Origin: JANQOZ01 sp045106555 | Lineage (GTDB): Bacteria > Pseudomonadota > Gammaproteobacteria > Xanthomonadales > SZUA-38 | NCBI GenBank assembly: GCA_045106555.1 | Contig: JBGCET010000017.1 | Location: forward strand, 1-64,000 | Length of the DNA stretch: 64,000 nucleotides | Reading direction: 5' to 3' | Shown: positions 51,843 to 61,490 of the stretch, in pieces | Numbering within the stretch: the first letter of the stretch is position 1 | Layout of the letters: the number at the start of each line of letters is the position of its first letter | Notes under the pieces: generated by a model | Told to the model about the DNA's origin: nothing | What the model saw: the letters and a program-made list of their open reading frames with translations, nothing else | The model's database searches: none | Made by a program: the position numbers and the translations under genes

Positions 51843-53912
51843 GTGCGCTGTCCCATTCGAAACGTAACGAAACCGCTCGCCGGTCTTTCTAGCCTCTGTA
51901 CCCACGCCCTGATGGCGATTTTCATCGCCATCACGATAGCGCCAGAGGCAACGGCCCGGGTAGACAGCCTGCGAATACGTGACCGGCTCACCATCGAAGC
52001 CACCGAGCATTACCCGGCCTACGAGCGACTGTCAGGTACAGTCCGCTTCAGCGTTGATCCGGCGATCAAGGTCAACCGAAGGATCAGCGACATTTCACTG
52101 GCAAAAACCACCCATCCCCACGAATGGGTCATGGCCAACGCCAATTTCATGATCCTGCGCCCGCTAACCGCTCCAGCCAATCCGGTAGCTCTGCTTGAAA
52201 TATCCAATCGCGGCGGAAAGGCAGCACTCCGGTATTTTCAAAATGCCAAGTCTTCTTTGACACCCAGCTTGCCCGAACACTTTGGTGACGGGCTGCTGAT
52301 GCGCCAAGGCATCACGCTGGTGTGGGTGGGGTGGCAATGGGATGTACCCAATGATGATCCCGCGAAACTACGCCTAGAGGTCCCCGAAGCGCCCAGTCGC
52401 GACCCGGTTAACTACGGCCTGGTGCGTTCCGACTGGGTAGTCGATAAGGCTGCGCGGTTGTTACCGCTGTCTCATCGCAATCATCAAGCCTATCGCCCCG
52501 CCCGTTCCGTGGACCCCAGGAACGTTCTTACCCGCCGCAGGAGCCGAGAGGGCCAGCGTGAGGTGGTGCCCAGAAACCAGTGGGAATTTGTGTTCGAACG
52601 CAATGCACTGGGCGCAAAGGCGCCTCATCTGAAAATTGACGACGGTGCCCAGCCTGGGTTTATCTATGAACTGACCTATGTGGCCAAGGACCCCAAACTG
52701 GCAGGTATGGGACTGGCTGCAGTCAGAGATATGGCCAGTTGGCTCAAGCATGACGCCAGAGAGGATCTGAGAGTCAATCATGTGCTGGGGTTTGGCGTCA
52801 GCCAGACCGGCCGTTTCGCCCGCCACTTTCTGTATCAGGGGTTTAATGAAGATGAGCAAGGCCGGCGGGTGTTTGATGGCTTGCTCATTCACACCGCAGG
52901 CGCAGGGCGCGGTAGCTTTAATCATCGATTTGCTCAGCCGTCTCGAGATGGGCATCGATATTCCGCGTTTTTCTATCCAACCGATGTGTTTCCGTTTAGC
53001 AGCGCTAGCCAAACAGACCCCATCACCGGCAATCTCGATGGCCTGCTTGCAGCTTACAACAACGCCGCCCTGCTCCCGAAAATCTTCTATACCAACAGCG
53101 GTTACGAGTACTGGGGGCGTGCCGCCGCGCTCATTCATACCCGAGTCGACGGCGCAGCCGATATGCCACCGCTGGCCAACGAACGCATCTATCATCTGGC
53201 ATCGGGTCAGCATTACGTTGGCCCCGGCCCCAGTGACGAAGAATTGCCGGAAAATGGTATCTGGCCGCACAACCCACTGAACTTTTTGGTCAATCTTCGA
53301 GCATTGATCATGGGTTTGAACGACTGGGTGGTGAACAATACAGCACCGCCTGAAAGTCGCTACCCGAGCATCGCCGATAAAACCCTGGTATCGCTGGACG
53401 ACTATCAGTTTCCTGCTATCCCGGATGTTGCGGTGCCCAACGTTGCTCATGTTGCTTACCGAGCAGACTACGGCCGGCGGTGGCGCCAGGGTATTGTCGA
53501 TAAGCAGCCTCCCACGCTTGGCCCCCGCTTTCCCTCTTTGGTGCCGGCAGTGGACGCCTATGGCAATGAATTGGGCGGAATCCGCAATCTGGAAATCGCT
53601 GTGCCCGCCGCAACGTTTACCCCTTGGTCTTTGCGAGAAGGGCTACCTAACCCCTCTGAACTCAAAGACTTTCAGGGCATGATGGTTGCACTTCGACACT
53701 GTCAGATTTTGAACGACGACCGCCCCGCTCTGGCACCGGAGATACCGCTCAGGGAAATTCAGTTGGCCGCAGAAAAGCTGATTGAACAAGGGTACGTGCT
53801 GGCCGAGGATCGGCGACAAATTACCGACCGAGCCCTATCCCTGCACCGCTGGGCTAGAGACATCCCGTGCCGCGAGACCCCAGCGGCAATTGCGAGTGGC
53901 GATCAACGCTGA
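51843..53912 (+). CDS. Exported alpha/beta hydrolase domain protein (large, Abhydrolase_10-like)
   Basis: About 689 residues from the GTG at 51843, chosen because it gives a signal-peptide-like start (MRCPIRNVTKPLAGLSS, then LCTHALMAIFIAITIAPEAT). The frame is open back to a TTG at 51789, and an ATG at 51912 is also possible. Catalytic region: VLGFGVSQTGRFARHFLYQG gives the nucleophile serine in GVSQTG. Also AALLEISNRGGKAALRYF and the C-terminal LVPAVDAYGNELGGIRNLEI. The family is large, secreted and of unknown substrate. Stand-alone gene. Confidence 0.78.
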   Translation: MRCPIRNVTKPLAGLSSLCTHALMAIFIAITIAPEATARVDSLRIRDRLTIEATEHYPAYERLSGTVRFSVDPAIKVNRRISDISLAKTTHPHEWVMANANFMILRPLTAPANPVALLEISNRGGKAALRYFQNAKSSLTPSLPEHFGDGLLMRQGITLVWVGWQWDVPNDDPAKLRLEVPEAPSRDPVNYGLVRSDWVVDKAARLLPLSHRNHQAYRPARSVDPRNVLTRRRSREGQREVVPRNQWEFVFERNALGAKAPHLKIDDGAQPGFIYELTYVAKDPKLAGMGLAAVRDMASWLKHDAREDLRVNHVLGFGVSQTGRFARHFLYQGFNEDEQGRRVFDGLLIHTAGAGRGSFNHRFAQPSRDGHRYSAFFYPTDVFPFSSASQTDPITGNLDGLLAAYNNAALLPKIFYTNSGYEYWGRAAALIHTRVDGAADMPPLANERIYHLASGQHYVGPGPSDEELPENGIWPHNPLNFLVNLRALIMGLNDWVVNNTAPPESRYPSIADKTLVSLDDYQFPAIPDVAVPNVAHVAYRADYGRRWRQGIVDKQPPTLGPRFPSLVPAVDAYGNELGGIRNLEIAVPAATFTPWSLREGLPNPSELKDFQGMMVALRHCQILNDDRPALAPEIPLREIQLAAEKLIEQGYVLAEDRRQITDRALSLHRWARDIPCRETPAAIASGDQR

Positions 53913-54125
53913 CGCCTTACTGGCTGCCCCATAAAGTTCGCCTCCCAGCGGTCGATATTCCTCCAAGGTCAGGCCCAAGGGCCAGTCAGCGCTCGCATCA
54001 CAGTGATGCCTGTCTGAAATGGAAATTAGTGTCACAAACCTCTCTGTTGCCGATGATTTACCGGATTTCAGCGGTTTTTTCCGTCACCATTCGGCTCCGA
54101 CAAAGAGTTAACGCCAGGAAGGCAG

Positions 54126-54623
54126 ATGTTTTTAGTCAAAAAATACCGTGGTTTTACTATGGCGGAATTGCTGGTAGTAGTGATGATTGCGGGTATTTTG
54201 GCCAGCATCGCGGTACCCGGGTACTCACAGTATCGGGACCGGATCGACAACACTACGGCGCTGGCGGATATCCAGGAAATCGAGCTGGCAATCGAGCGGT
54301 TCTGGGCTCGCAGAGGACGGTTTCCCGAGACCTTGGAAGACGTCAATATGCACACAAAACTCGACCCATGGGGCAATCCCTACCAGTACCTGAACATAGC
54401 CAACACGTCGGAAAAAGACCAACGTCGCGGCCATACCGGTAAAGGCAGAGATAAGCAAAACATGCGCAGAGACCGCAACCTTAAACCGATTAACAGCGAC
54501 TTTGACCTGTTTAGCGCTGGCAAGGATGGTGATTTCAAACCGCAGCTGAATGCGAAAGCCAGCCGCGATGACATCATTCGCGCCTCAGACGGGCAGTATG
54601 TAGGGCTCGCCGAAGACTACTGA
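54126..54623 (+). CDS. GspG-like prepilin/pseudopilin
   Basis: 165 residues. The prepilin peptidase site is MFLVKKYRG|FTMAELLVVV, with the conserved glutamate five residues after the cut. A long N-terminal helix (LVVVMIAGILASIAVPGYSQ) leads to a GspG-like C-terminal domain with DPWGNPYQYL and an SAGKDG calcium-type motif. An insert rich in R, K and D (~residues 95-125) separates these. It is alone: no other gsp or pil gene is in the window. It precedes the GGDEF-EAL gene by 1 bp, suggesting co-transcription. Confidence 0.82.
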   Translation: MFLVKKYRGFTMAELLVVVMIAGILASIAVPGYSQYRDRIDNTTALADIQEIELAIERFWARRGRFPETLEDVNMHTKLDPWGNPYQYLNIANTSEKDQRRGHTGKGRDKQNMRRDRNLKPINSDFDLFSAGKDGDFKPQLNAKASRDDIIRASDGQYVGLAEDY

Positions 54624-54624
54624 C

Positions 54625-57354
54625 GTGCAAACCTCCAGTCTCCCCACACGCATCGGCCGACGACTCTTCGCCGCCTTCCTTGTGGTGGCGGCGGTGCCAG
54701 TGGCGACCATCAGCCTGTATGCTTTTGGTCACTTCACCTCAGTGGTGACTCTTCAGCAACAGCGCCAGTTGGGTGATGCTCTGCGCTCCCAAGGGCACCT
54801 GCTCCTTGCAAGGCTGGAAGAGGCCCAAACCACGCTGAAAACCGCGTCGGAAAATCCGCTTCCGCTGGCCTTCCTCAGTATCAGGCGAGTGGCCAATAAG
54901 ACTGACCAGCTGAGCCGTTCCACTTTGTCCACCACTGACGGCGCACTGGTTTTACAATTACCAGCGGGCGAAGAACTGATAGAGGGCGCGATAGACCCCC
55001 AGTGGCTGTGGTCAACATCAGTATCTCTACCGCCTCGAGTCGCCATGTGCATCGAATCCACGGAGGCTGGCCTGTTACTTTACTGTGGCGACCAGGATGG
55101 TTCAGATTTCGATGTGCAACGGATGTTGGAGCAGTTACCCCAAGACACGACCTACGTTAGCCAATTGGAATATGGGGGACGCCAGTTCGACGTGGCGCAA
55201 TGGGAGTTATTTTTAAACAGCAGGCTGGCTGGCGCCAGCTGGCGCCTGACGGCCTTCAGAACAGCAGACGACTTTGTCAGTTCGCTGGCTCTCGGTAGAG
55301 TTTTTCCCTCATTGGTGGCTCTGTCGATCGCCGTCGCAGCCTTGTTTTCGTTGATCTTGCTACGCAGACGTCTGAAGCCGCTGCAGCTCTTGACTGCAGC
55401 AACCGCGAGGGTCAGCCAATCGAATTTTTCTGAGCCTGTAGAGATTGAGGAGTCCAATGAGTTTGGCGAATTGGGCGAGAGCTTCAACGCTATGATGGAG
55501 CGCTTGCATGAGGAGGTCAGTCGTTACCGTATCAACGCCGAAATTGACCGTCTCATATTGCAAAGCGAATCTACTGAAACCGTCCTGAACCTGATTCTTG
55601 GAAGGGCTTTTGTCTTTGTTGACTGCGAAATCTTGACCATAGGCGTTGTCGATCATCGCCAGAAGAACCGCGTTTTTTCCCAAAGCACCCGGGCAAGTGA
55701 TGGTGTAGTTGGAAACATCAGCTCTTTTTCCCTTAGCCCACCAGACCTGGCCTTGATTTCCAGCGCAGACCGTCCTGTGAATCTGGACAATCAATGGTTA
55801 GGAGCTCAAACAACATTCGAGATGGGAGCCGGGAAAACCCTGATGCTCGGCATCAACTGGCATTCCAAACCATTGGGGTTTCTTATCGCCGGAGTGGGTG
55901 GCGACCACGATGATACGTTGTTATTGCGCAATCAGCTTGTAGAATTACGGGACCGGATTGCCGTCACACTGACGGCCGCGGAAAAAGAACGAGCGCTATT
56001 CACCCAGACAAACTTTGACCCGCTCACGGGTCTGCCAAACCGGTTCCTGCTGGAAGACCGCTTAGCCCGCGCATGCGATTCCACCGGCAGCAATGTGGAG
56101 CAATTTGCTCTGATTTATCTGGACTTGGATAATTTCAAACTGGTGAACGATTCCCTGGGACACAATGGCGGCGATATCTTGCTCCGTAGCGTCGGTCAAA
56201 GACTGAGAGACTTTGTCAGTCAAAGTGATACGGTAGCGCGGCTTGGCGGCGATGAGTTTGTGATCATACTGCACCGCTGCGGCGACCCTGCCATCGCGAA
56301 TCAGTGGACCGAGCAAATGATCCAGTCCATCGCAAGCCCGGTTGATATTGAGGGCCAAACGGCTCAGGTTAGCGCCAGTGCAGGCATCGTCCTGTATCCC
56401 CAAGACGGCAAATCGCCGGAGGCACTGCTACGCAATGCTGACGCTGCCATGTATCGGGCCAAAGATCTTGGCCGAAATCGATGGACATTTTTTACTGAGG
56501 ATATTAACCAGGATATTACTCGTAAATTTCAAATTCTTACGCGACTTCGTATTGCCCTGAAAACCCAGGAGCTGGCCCTGGCATTTCAACCGCAGATATC
56601 CCTGTCAACCGGTGAAATCAGCGGCGTTGAAGTGCTGGTCCGCTGGCCAAATTCTGGCGTCTCGGCCGGTGAACTGGTCGAGGTGGCCGAACAATATGGA
56701 CTGATAGGACAATTGGGGCAGTGGGTGCTGGAAAACGCTTGTGCAGCCTACACAACGTTGGAATCACACTGCAGACCGCCCCGTCTTGCGGTGAACGTTT
56801 CAGTTCGGCAGCTGGCAGACCATGATTTCGTCAAATGCGTAGACGAATGTCTGTCCAAATACGCTCTGGCCCCGGAGCATCTGGAGCTGGAAATCACCGA
56901 ATCCCTGCTGGTAGACGACGTCAACCTCATTAGCCAACTTGAAGCCCTGAAAGCCACAGGCATTACGTTGGCGTTGGATGATTTCGGCACAGGGTTTTCT
57001 TCACTCACCTACCTGCAAAAACTGCCCGTCGACTACATCAAAATTGACCGCTCATTTGTTGTCGACGTAGATACCAACGCTTCACAGCGTGGCTTCGTGT
57101 CTGCGGTGGTTCAGTTAGCCCACTCACTGGGTAAGAAGACTATTGCCGAAGGTGCAGAAACGCCGCAGGAGCAAGATCGATTACGAGAGCTGGGCTGCGA
57201 TCACCTGCAGGGTTACGTGTTTTCGCGGCCAATTATGGGAATCGATCAACTAGCAGAGTTTGTTGACAAACATCGCCGATCAACAAAAATTGCCAGCCAG
57301 CTGTCGGGCTCACCGCCAGATGGCAACTTGTTCAAAGAATCAGCTTCTGCCTGA
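54625..57354 (+). CDS. HAMP-GGDEF-EAL c-di-GMP signalling protein
   Basis: 909 residues, GTG start. N-terminal TM (LFAAFLVVAAVPVATISLYA), periplasmic sensor ~40-220, second TM (SLVALSIAVAALFSLILL), HAMP (LRRRLKPLQLLTAATARVSQ), a GAF-like region, then GGDEF (TGLPNRFLLEDRLARAC, VARLGGDEFVIIL) and EAL (ISGVEVLVRWPNSG, LALDDFGTGFSSLTYLQKLP). The catalytic GGDEF is intact. The inhibitory I-site RxxD is SQSD, so product inhibition is probably lost. EAL reads EVL, a known functional variant. Both activities may be present. The 3' end overlaps the M48 gene by 15 bp. Confidence 0.93.
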   Translation: MQTSSLPTRIGRRLFAAFLVVAAVPVATISLYAFGHFTSVVTLQQQRQLGDALRSQGHLLLARLEEAQTTLKTASENPLPLAFLSIRRVANKTDQLSRSTLSTTDGALVLQLPAGEELIEGAIDPQWLWSTSVSLPPRVAMCIESTEAGLLLYCGDQDGSDFDVQRMLEQLPQDTTYVSQLEYGGRQFDVAQWELFLNSRLAGASWRLTAFRTADDFVSSLALGRVFPSLVALSIAVAALFSLILLRRRLKPLQLLTAATARVSQSNFSEPVEIEESNEFGELGESFNAMMERLHEEVSRYRINAEIDRLILQSESTETVLNLILGRAFVFVDCEILTIGVVDHRQKNRVFSQSTRASDGVVGNISSFSLSPPDLALISSADRPVNLDNQWLGAQTTFEMGAGKTLMLGINWHSKPLGFLIAGVGGDHDDTLLLRNQLVELRDRIAVTLTAAEKERALFTQTNFDPLTGLPNRFLLEDRLARACDSTGSNVEQFALIYLDLDNFKLVNDSLGHNGGDILLRSVGQRLRDFVSQSDTVARLGGDEFVIILHRCGDPAIANQWTEQMIQSIASPVDIEGQTAQVSASAGIVLYPQDGKSPEALLRNADAAMYRAKDLGRNRWTFFTEDINQDITRKFQILTRLRIALKTQELALAFQPQISLSTGEISGVEVLVRWPNSGVSAGELVEVAEQYGLIGQLGQWVLENACAAYTTLESHCRPPRLAVNVSVRQLADHDFVKCVDECLSKYALAPEHLELEITESLLVDDVNLISQLEALKATGITLALDDFGTGFSSLTYLQKLPVDYIKIDRSFVVDVDTNASQRGFVSAVVQLAHSLGKKTIAEGAETPQEQDRLRELGCDHLQGYVFSRPIMGIDQLAEFVDKHRRSTKIASQLSGSPPDGNLFKESASA

Positions 57355-59265
57355 CAGGCTGGGCGGCATCGGGCAATGAAGTGCGGCGCAGACCGCACGG
57401 AGCAATTCCACTTCTTCCAAGGTGACCTGTCCGTCGTGGGCCAGGGTCGTGATAGCGGCCTCAATTAATGCCTGTTTGAACATGGGTTTCAATTCATCGA
57501 CTTGGGCTAAACTCGCGTCCAGCGTGGCAACCCACTGGGTGGGCACCGTGTAGGTACTGGAGTCCATCGGAAACAGATGGTTGATACCCGACTGATAGGC
57601 ATGACGAGCCGCGCTTTCCTGCTCATGCCCAGCGTCAGCCAGTACAGCCAGCAGCTGCGACGCCGCCTCGCGGCATTGCTTCAAACTGGCGTCTCCACGG
57701 TCCACCGTGTCGGGTCGAATGGATTCTTCCAGATACTGGCTGATCACTTTGGAAAGTGCGTACTCAAACACTGACACTTCGCCGTCAGCACGGATGAGCC
57801 GGCCAATGACTGCCAGATAGGTCCGAATCGCCTGGCGCGGTCGGCGCTTCACCGCAGGAAAGGCCAGTTCCACCAGAGGCAAGCGGTGCAATGCGGGCAG
57901 CGCATCGGTGGCGCTCAGGTTGTCCTCCACCCGCTGACGATGATTGGCCCCCATACCAGACTCGATGATCTCCAGCTGATGACCGCGCATGACGGGATCG
58001 GTATCGAGCAAGAGCGCGAGCACAACGTCGACTGCGTGCTGCACCGAGCGAGCGCGCTCCAGCAGCTCCGGTGGCAAGTGGTCAATCAGCAGTTCAGCGT
58101 AGGCTACGTGATCCCAGCTCGGGTTCCCGACCTCCGCCATCAGCTCTTGGGGTTGCGCAGATACCGTGGTTTGTCCGGCAAAACCCATGGCGCCAGTGTC
58201 ATGAGCCGGCGCAGGACCGGCGTCCATTGGCGGCGGCTCCAGCGCAATTCTGGCCGCCAGCTGACGAATTTCGCTGGGATCAAAGCGCGAGTCGATGGCT
58301 CGGATGCGGTCCTCCAGATTTGGATGGGTGGCGAACATCCGCCGGCCCACACCGTCAGCAAACAGCATGTGGCCCACCTCCTCTGGGTCTGCGGCCTCGA
58401 TTCGTCCGTGCTGAGAGACGGCAGCAATCTTTTTTAATGCGCCGCTGATGCCGTCGGGGTCGCGAGTAAACTGCACCGCTGACGCGTCAGCCAGATATTC
58501 TCTTTGGCGCGATACTGCGGCCTGGATCAAACGGCCGAAAAACAGCCCAACAAACCCAATAACCATCAGCGAGCCACCCACAAACACCAGCGGTGCCCCA
58601 TCCTTTTTTGATCCGCCATGATAGGTCACTCGCAAGATCTGACGGCCGGCGAGGCCAATGACCAAGATGCCAAACAGCACCCCCATCAAGCGGATATTCA
58701 TCCGCATGTCGCCATTAAAAATATGGCTGAACTCGTGGGCAATCACGCCCTGCAACTCGCTGCGAGTGAGGGTCTCAAGGCAGCCTCGAGACACTGCCAC
58801 TGCGGCGTCGCCAGGTGCATATCCTGCAGCAAACGCATTGATGCCACTCTCCGCTTCCAGCACGTAAACCTCTGGCACGGGGACGCCGGAGGCCAGCGCG
58901 ATTTCTTCCACCACGTTACACAGCTGACGGCGTTTCGGACCGGTGGCATCCGGCGATATCAAGGTGCCGCCCATGGAGCGAGCCACCACCCCACCACCAC
59001 CGCGAAGCACCGCCATCTTGAACAATGTGGCGCCGCCAATGGCCGCAATGACAAACAGCGATGACCAAACCAGAACCATGGGGTTTTGACTCACCCACTG
59101 AAAGGTGGGCATCGCCACGTCCTGTTCCGAGTTGCTGATACTGGCCGCAACCACCAACACCACCAGGTCTACCGCCACCACGATGGCGGCAACGGCCAAC
59201 AGGAAAACGCCAATCAGACCTCGCGTCTTTGTCCGCGCCTTGTCCTGTTGTTCAAAGAAATTCAT
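57340..59265 (-). CDS. M48 family membrane metallopeptidase with long C-terminal extension
   Basis: 641 residues. Two N-terminal TM helices (GLIGVFLLAVAAIVVAVDLV, MVLVWSSLFVIAAIGGATLF), then the zinc motif GVIAHEFSHIFNGD and the third ligand in QREYLADASAVQF. Two further TM stretches lie between. Ordinary HtpX is ~290 residues; this one adds ~300 residues. The tail has two TerB-like helical segments (LIRADGEVSVFEYALSKVIS and AAITTLAHDGQVTLEEVELL). With lemA 72 bp upstream on the same strand this is the LemA-M48 pair seen in many bacteria, thought to act in membrane protein quality control. Confidence 0.85.
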   Translation of the reverse strand: MNFFEQQDKARTKTRGLIGVFLLAVAAIVVAVDLVVLVVAASISNSEQDVAMPTFQWVSQNPMVLVWSSLFVIAAIGGATLFKMAVLRGGGGVVARSMGGTLISPDATGPKRRQLCNVVEEIALASGVPVPEVYVLEAESGINAFAAGYAPGDAAVAVSRGCLETLTRSELQGVIAHEFSHIFNGDMRMNIRLMGVLFGILVIGLAGRQILRVTYHGGSKKDGAPLVFVGGSLMVIGFVGLFFGRLIQAAVSRQREYLADASAVQFTRDPDGISGALKKIAAVSQHGRIEAADPEEVGHMLFADGVGRRMFATHPNLEDRIRAIDSRFDPSEIRQLAARIALEPPPMDAGPAPAHDTGAMGFAGQTTVSAQPQELMAEVGNPSWDHVAYAELLIDHLPPELLERARSVQHAVDVVLALLLDTDPVMRGHQLEIIESGMGANHRQRVEDNLSATDALPALHRLPLVELAFPAVKRRPRQAIRTYLAVIGRLIRADGEVSVFEYALSKVISQYLEESIRPDTVDRGDASLKQCREAASQLLAVLADAGHEQESAARHAYQSGINHLFPMDSSTYTVPTQWVATLDASLAQVDELKPMFKQALIEAAITTLAHDGQVTLEEVELLRAVCAALHCPMPPSLSGRS

Positions 59266-59301
59266 GGTGTGAGCCTTCCTGACTCAATCGATAGCCAGCC
59301 A

Positions 59302-59320
59302 CTGCCCCAGTGTGGGGCAG
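59302..59320. promoter_or_regulatory. Hairpin between lemA and the M48 gene
   Basis: ctgcccca/tggggcag with a 3-nt loop, in the 72-bp gap. No T-run follows. It could lower expression of the downstream peptidase relative to lemA or protect the mRNA. Confidence 0.4.
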
Positions 59321-59337
59321 CGGCATCGCGGCAGTGA

Positions 59338-59919
59338 TCAAAATTCGACTTTGGGTGCCTCCCGCACCACAGGGTCTTCAATCTCCAGCAGGTTGGCTTC
59401 ATCAAAATTGAATGAGCCGGCTACCAGGTTGCTGGGGAAGGTCTCACGGGCATTGTTGTAATTCATGACCGAGTCATTAAACGCCTGGCGCGCAAACGCC
59501 ACTTTATTTTCCGTTGTGGTGAGCTCTTCTGTCAGCTGCATCATATTTTCGTTGGCCTTGAGGTCTGGGTAGCTTTCCACTAACGCGAATAACTTGCCCA
59601 AGGCGCCGCTCAACATATTTTCAGAACCCGCCAACTGCTGCATGGCACCCGCATCACCCGGGTTGTTGGTGGCACCCTTCAGACCGCTGACCGCTTGATT
59701 TCTAGCCTGGATAACCGCTTCAAGGGTTTCTTTCTCGTGATCCATGTAACCCTTGGCCGTTTCTACCAGGTTGGGAATCAGGTCGTGGCGCCGGGTCAGC
59801 TGCACATCAATCTGAGCAAACGCGTTCTTGTAGCGGTTGCGCTTGGTCACCAAGCCGTTGTACAGCGAGATCGCAAACACTATCGCCGCAATGATCAGGC
59901 CGAAAAAAATCCACCCCAT
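59338..59919 (-). CDS. LemA family protein
   Basis: 193 residues. One N-terminal TM helix (IFFGLIIAAIVFAISLYNGL), then a coiled helical bundle with the family blocks KNAFAQIDVQLTRRHDLIPN, LVETAKGYMDHEKETLEAV, RQAFNDSVMNYNNARETFPS and FNFDEANLLEIEDP. Commonly paired with M48 peptidases, as here. Its molecular role is poorly defined. Confidence 0.93.
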   Translation of the reverse strand: MGWIFFGLIIAAIVFAISLYNGLVTKRNRYKNAFAQIDVQLTRRHDLIPNLVETAKGYMDHEKETLEAVIQARNQAVSGLKGATNNPGDAGAMQQLAGSENMLSGALGKLFALVESYPDLKANENMMQLTEELTTTENKVAFARQAFNDSVMNYNNARETFPSNLVAGSFNFDEANLLEIEDPVVREAPKVEF

Positions 59920-60047
59920 AAGGTTTCTCCCAAGAGAATAAAAAATGATTATGCCAGAATTTTCAGTAGCTTGAGTGAGGCCTTAGTCATGTGTAATCAA
60001 CCTCCATGGGTGGCGGCAGCGTCCAATGCCGGGTAAGCTGCTGCACG

Positions 60048-61310
60048 ATGTTTGTCGTACGTCAGTCTTGCAGTTCCACAAAAGGCCAGACCCTACGGGG
60101 GTCCCGGCTGTGCTGCATGGTGGTTCTTGCTTTCAGCCTGCTAGCGGGCACATCGGTTTCCGCCGCTGACGAACTTTCTTCTGCCCTGACCCAGCTGAAC
60201 AACGATCTGGAAAGCCTGAGTATGGCCCCCAATATGATGGGGCTGGGCGTGTGCGTGATCGACAACAACGCAACCCGACTGCTGAAAGTACAAGGCCGAC
60301 GAGATCTTGGCGGCTCCGCGATCAATGCTGAGACCCGTTTTCGGCTGGCCTCGGTGTCCAAAGGTTTTGCAGCAACAACGGCCGTTTTACTCGACCAGCA
60401 GGGCAAGCTTGATCTGAACGCCAATGTCGGCGCGATGATTCCCTACTTCACCTTGCCCAATGCGGACGAAGTGGACCAGGTCAGCTTAACTCATCTACTG
60501 AGTCACCAACTGGGGCTGCCTCCCAACGCTTACGACAATTTGCTGGAAGCCGGCAGAAAACCCCGCGATATTGTGCCGAGGTTTTCCGAGGTTGAGGCCT
60601 TGTGCCCAGCGGCAGACTGCTACGGGTATCAAAACGTTGGGTTTAACCTGATTGCCGAGGCCATCGAAACCCGCACCGGCGTAACTTATCAGGAGCAGGT
60701 TGAGCACCGTTTGCTGCAACCGCTGCAAATGGCGGATTCCGGCTTTGGTCAGGGCCATCTGAAACATGATGACAATTGGGCCCGCCCCCACCGTGGCCGA
60801 GGTCGTTTTCTGCGCCGCAGCACCGTGAACGATAACTATTATCGGGTTCCCGCTGCCGCCGGCCTCAATGCCAGCACCGGGGACTTATGTCGCTGGCTGG
60901 GGGCACACCTGGGATCCCATCCCGATGTAATCAGTGAACAAACGCTCGCCCAGCTGCGCGCGCCGCAGGTGTTTACTCGGGCCGAGATGTACCGCGGCCG
61001 TTGGCGCCGCACACGACTGAAAAGCGCCCACTATGGACTGGGCTGGCGCCTTTATGATTACGCCGGGCACTCCATTGTTTTTCATGCTGGGTCGGTCAGC
61101 GGATACGGGGCTGTCGTTGCCATACTGCCCGATCAGAAAGTCGGCCTGGCGGCCGTTTGGAATTCAGAAAGCACCCGACCATGGGGGATCCTTCCCAGTT
61201 TCCTGGATTCGTATTTTGGCTTGTCACAGCAAGACTGGATGAAACTGGAAAGCCTGAAACTCAGCGGCGCGCCAGCAGCCTCTGGGGGTGCTCTGGCACC
61301 CGAACCTTGA
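60048..61310 (+). CDS. Exported serine beta-lactamase-like hydrolase (class C/ESTHER-type)
   Basis: Taken from the ATG at 60048 (420 residues); an ATG at 60006 also fits the frame. Signal peptide core VVLAFSLLAGTSVSA. Beta-lactamase/PBP fold: the nucleophile motif S-x-x-K in FRLASVSKGFAATTAVLLD, the YxN motif in GYQNVGFNLIAEA, and a third-motif region HAGSVSGYGAVVAI. Nearest are class C-like serine hydrolases and D-aminopeptidases that act on peptides or esters; antibiotic resistance is not implied. The C-terminus is proline/alanine-rich. Stand-alone gene, divergent from lemA. Confidence 0.85.
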   Translation: MFVVRQSCSSTKGQTLRGSRLCCMVVLAFSLLAGTSVSAADELSSALTQLNNDLESLSMAPNMMGLGVCVIDNNATRLLKVQGRRDLGGSAINAETRFRLASVSKGFAATTAVLLDQQGKLDLNANVGAMIPYFTLPNADEVDQVSLTHLLSHQLGLPPNAYDNLLEAGRKPRDIVPRFSEVEALCPAADCYGYQNVGFNLIAEAIETRTGVTYQEQVEHRLLQPLQMADSGFGQGHLKHDDNWARPHRGRGRFLRRSTVNDNYYRVPAAAGLNASTGDLCRWLGAHLGSHPDVISEQTLAQLRAPQVFTRAEMYRGRWRRTRLKSAHYGLGWRLYDYAGHSIVFHAGSVSGYGAVVAILPDQKVGLAAVWNSESTRPWGILPSFLDSYFGLSQQDWMKLESLKLSGAPAASGGALAPEP

Positions 61311-61379
61311 GCGACCAGCACACGCCCGACGGACGTGGGTCAAGCGGGGTTGCCTAGAACCTTTGTGTTGTTAAATCTG

Positions 61380-61417
61380 TGCACCTTGTGCAGGTCACAT
61401 TATGGGGTGCTGCACCC
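61380..61417. promoter_or_regulatory. Two palindromes upstream of the phasin gene
   Basis: TGCACcttGTGCA (61380-61392) and GGGTGC-T-GCACCC (61405-61417), both perfect, about 75-110 bp before the phasin start. TGC-rich palindromes upstream of phasin genes recall PhaR-type operators that respond to granule load, but assignment is inference. Confidence 0.4.
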
Positions 61418-61490
61418 TTAGATTGTTTGCTCTAGCCTCAGCGCGGAATATTGTGCTCATTGACGACCATATGACTGGAGTGCAAACACA

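Noticed and set aside
52461..53450. 329-residue minus-strand open frame opposite the alpha/beta hydrolase
   Set aside because: Long, but exactly antisense to a gene with a catalytic GVSQTG motif and clear family signature; a codon-bias shadow.
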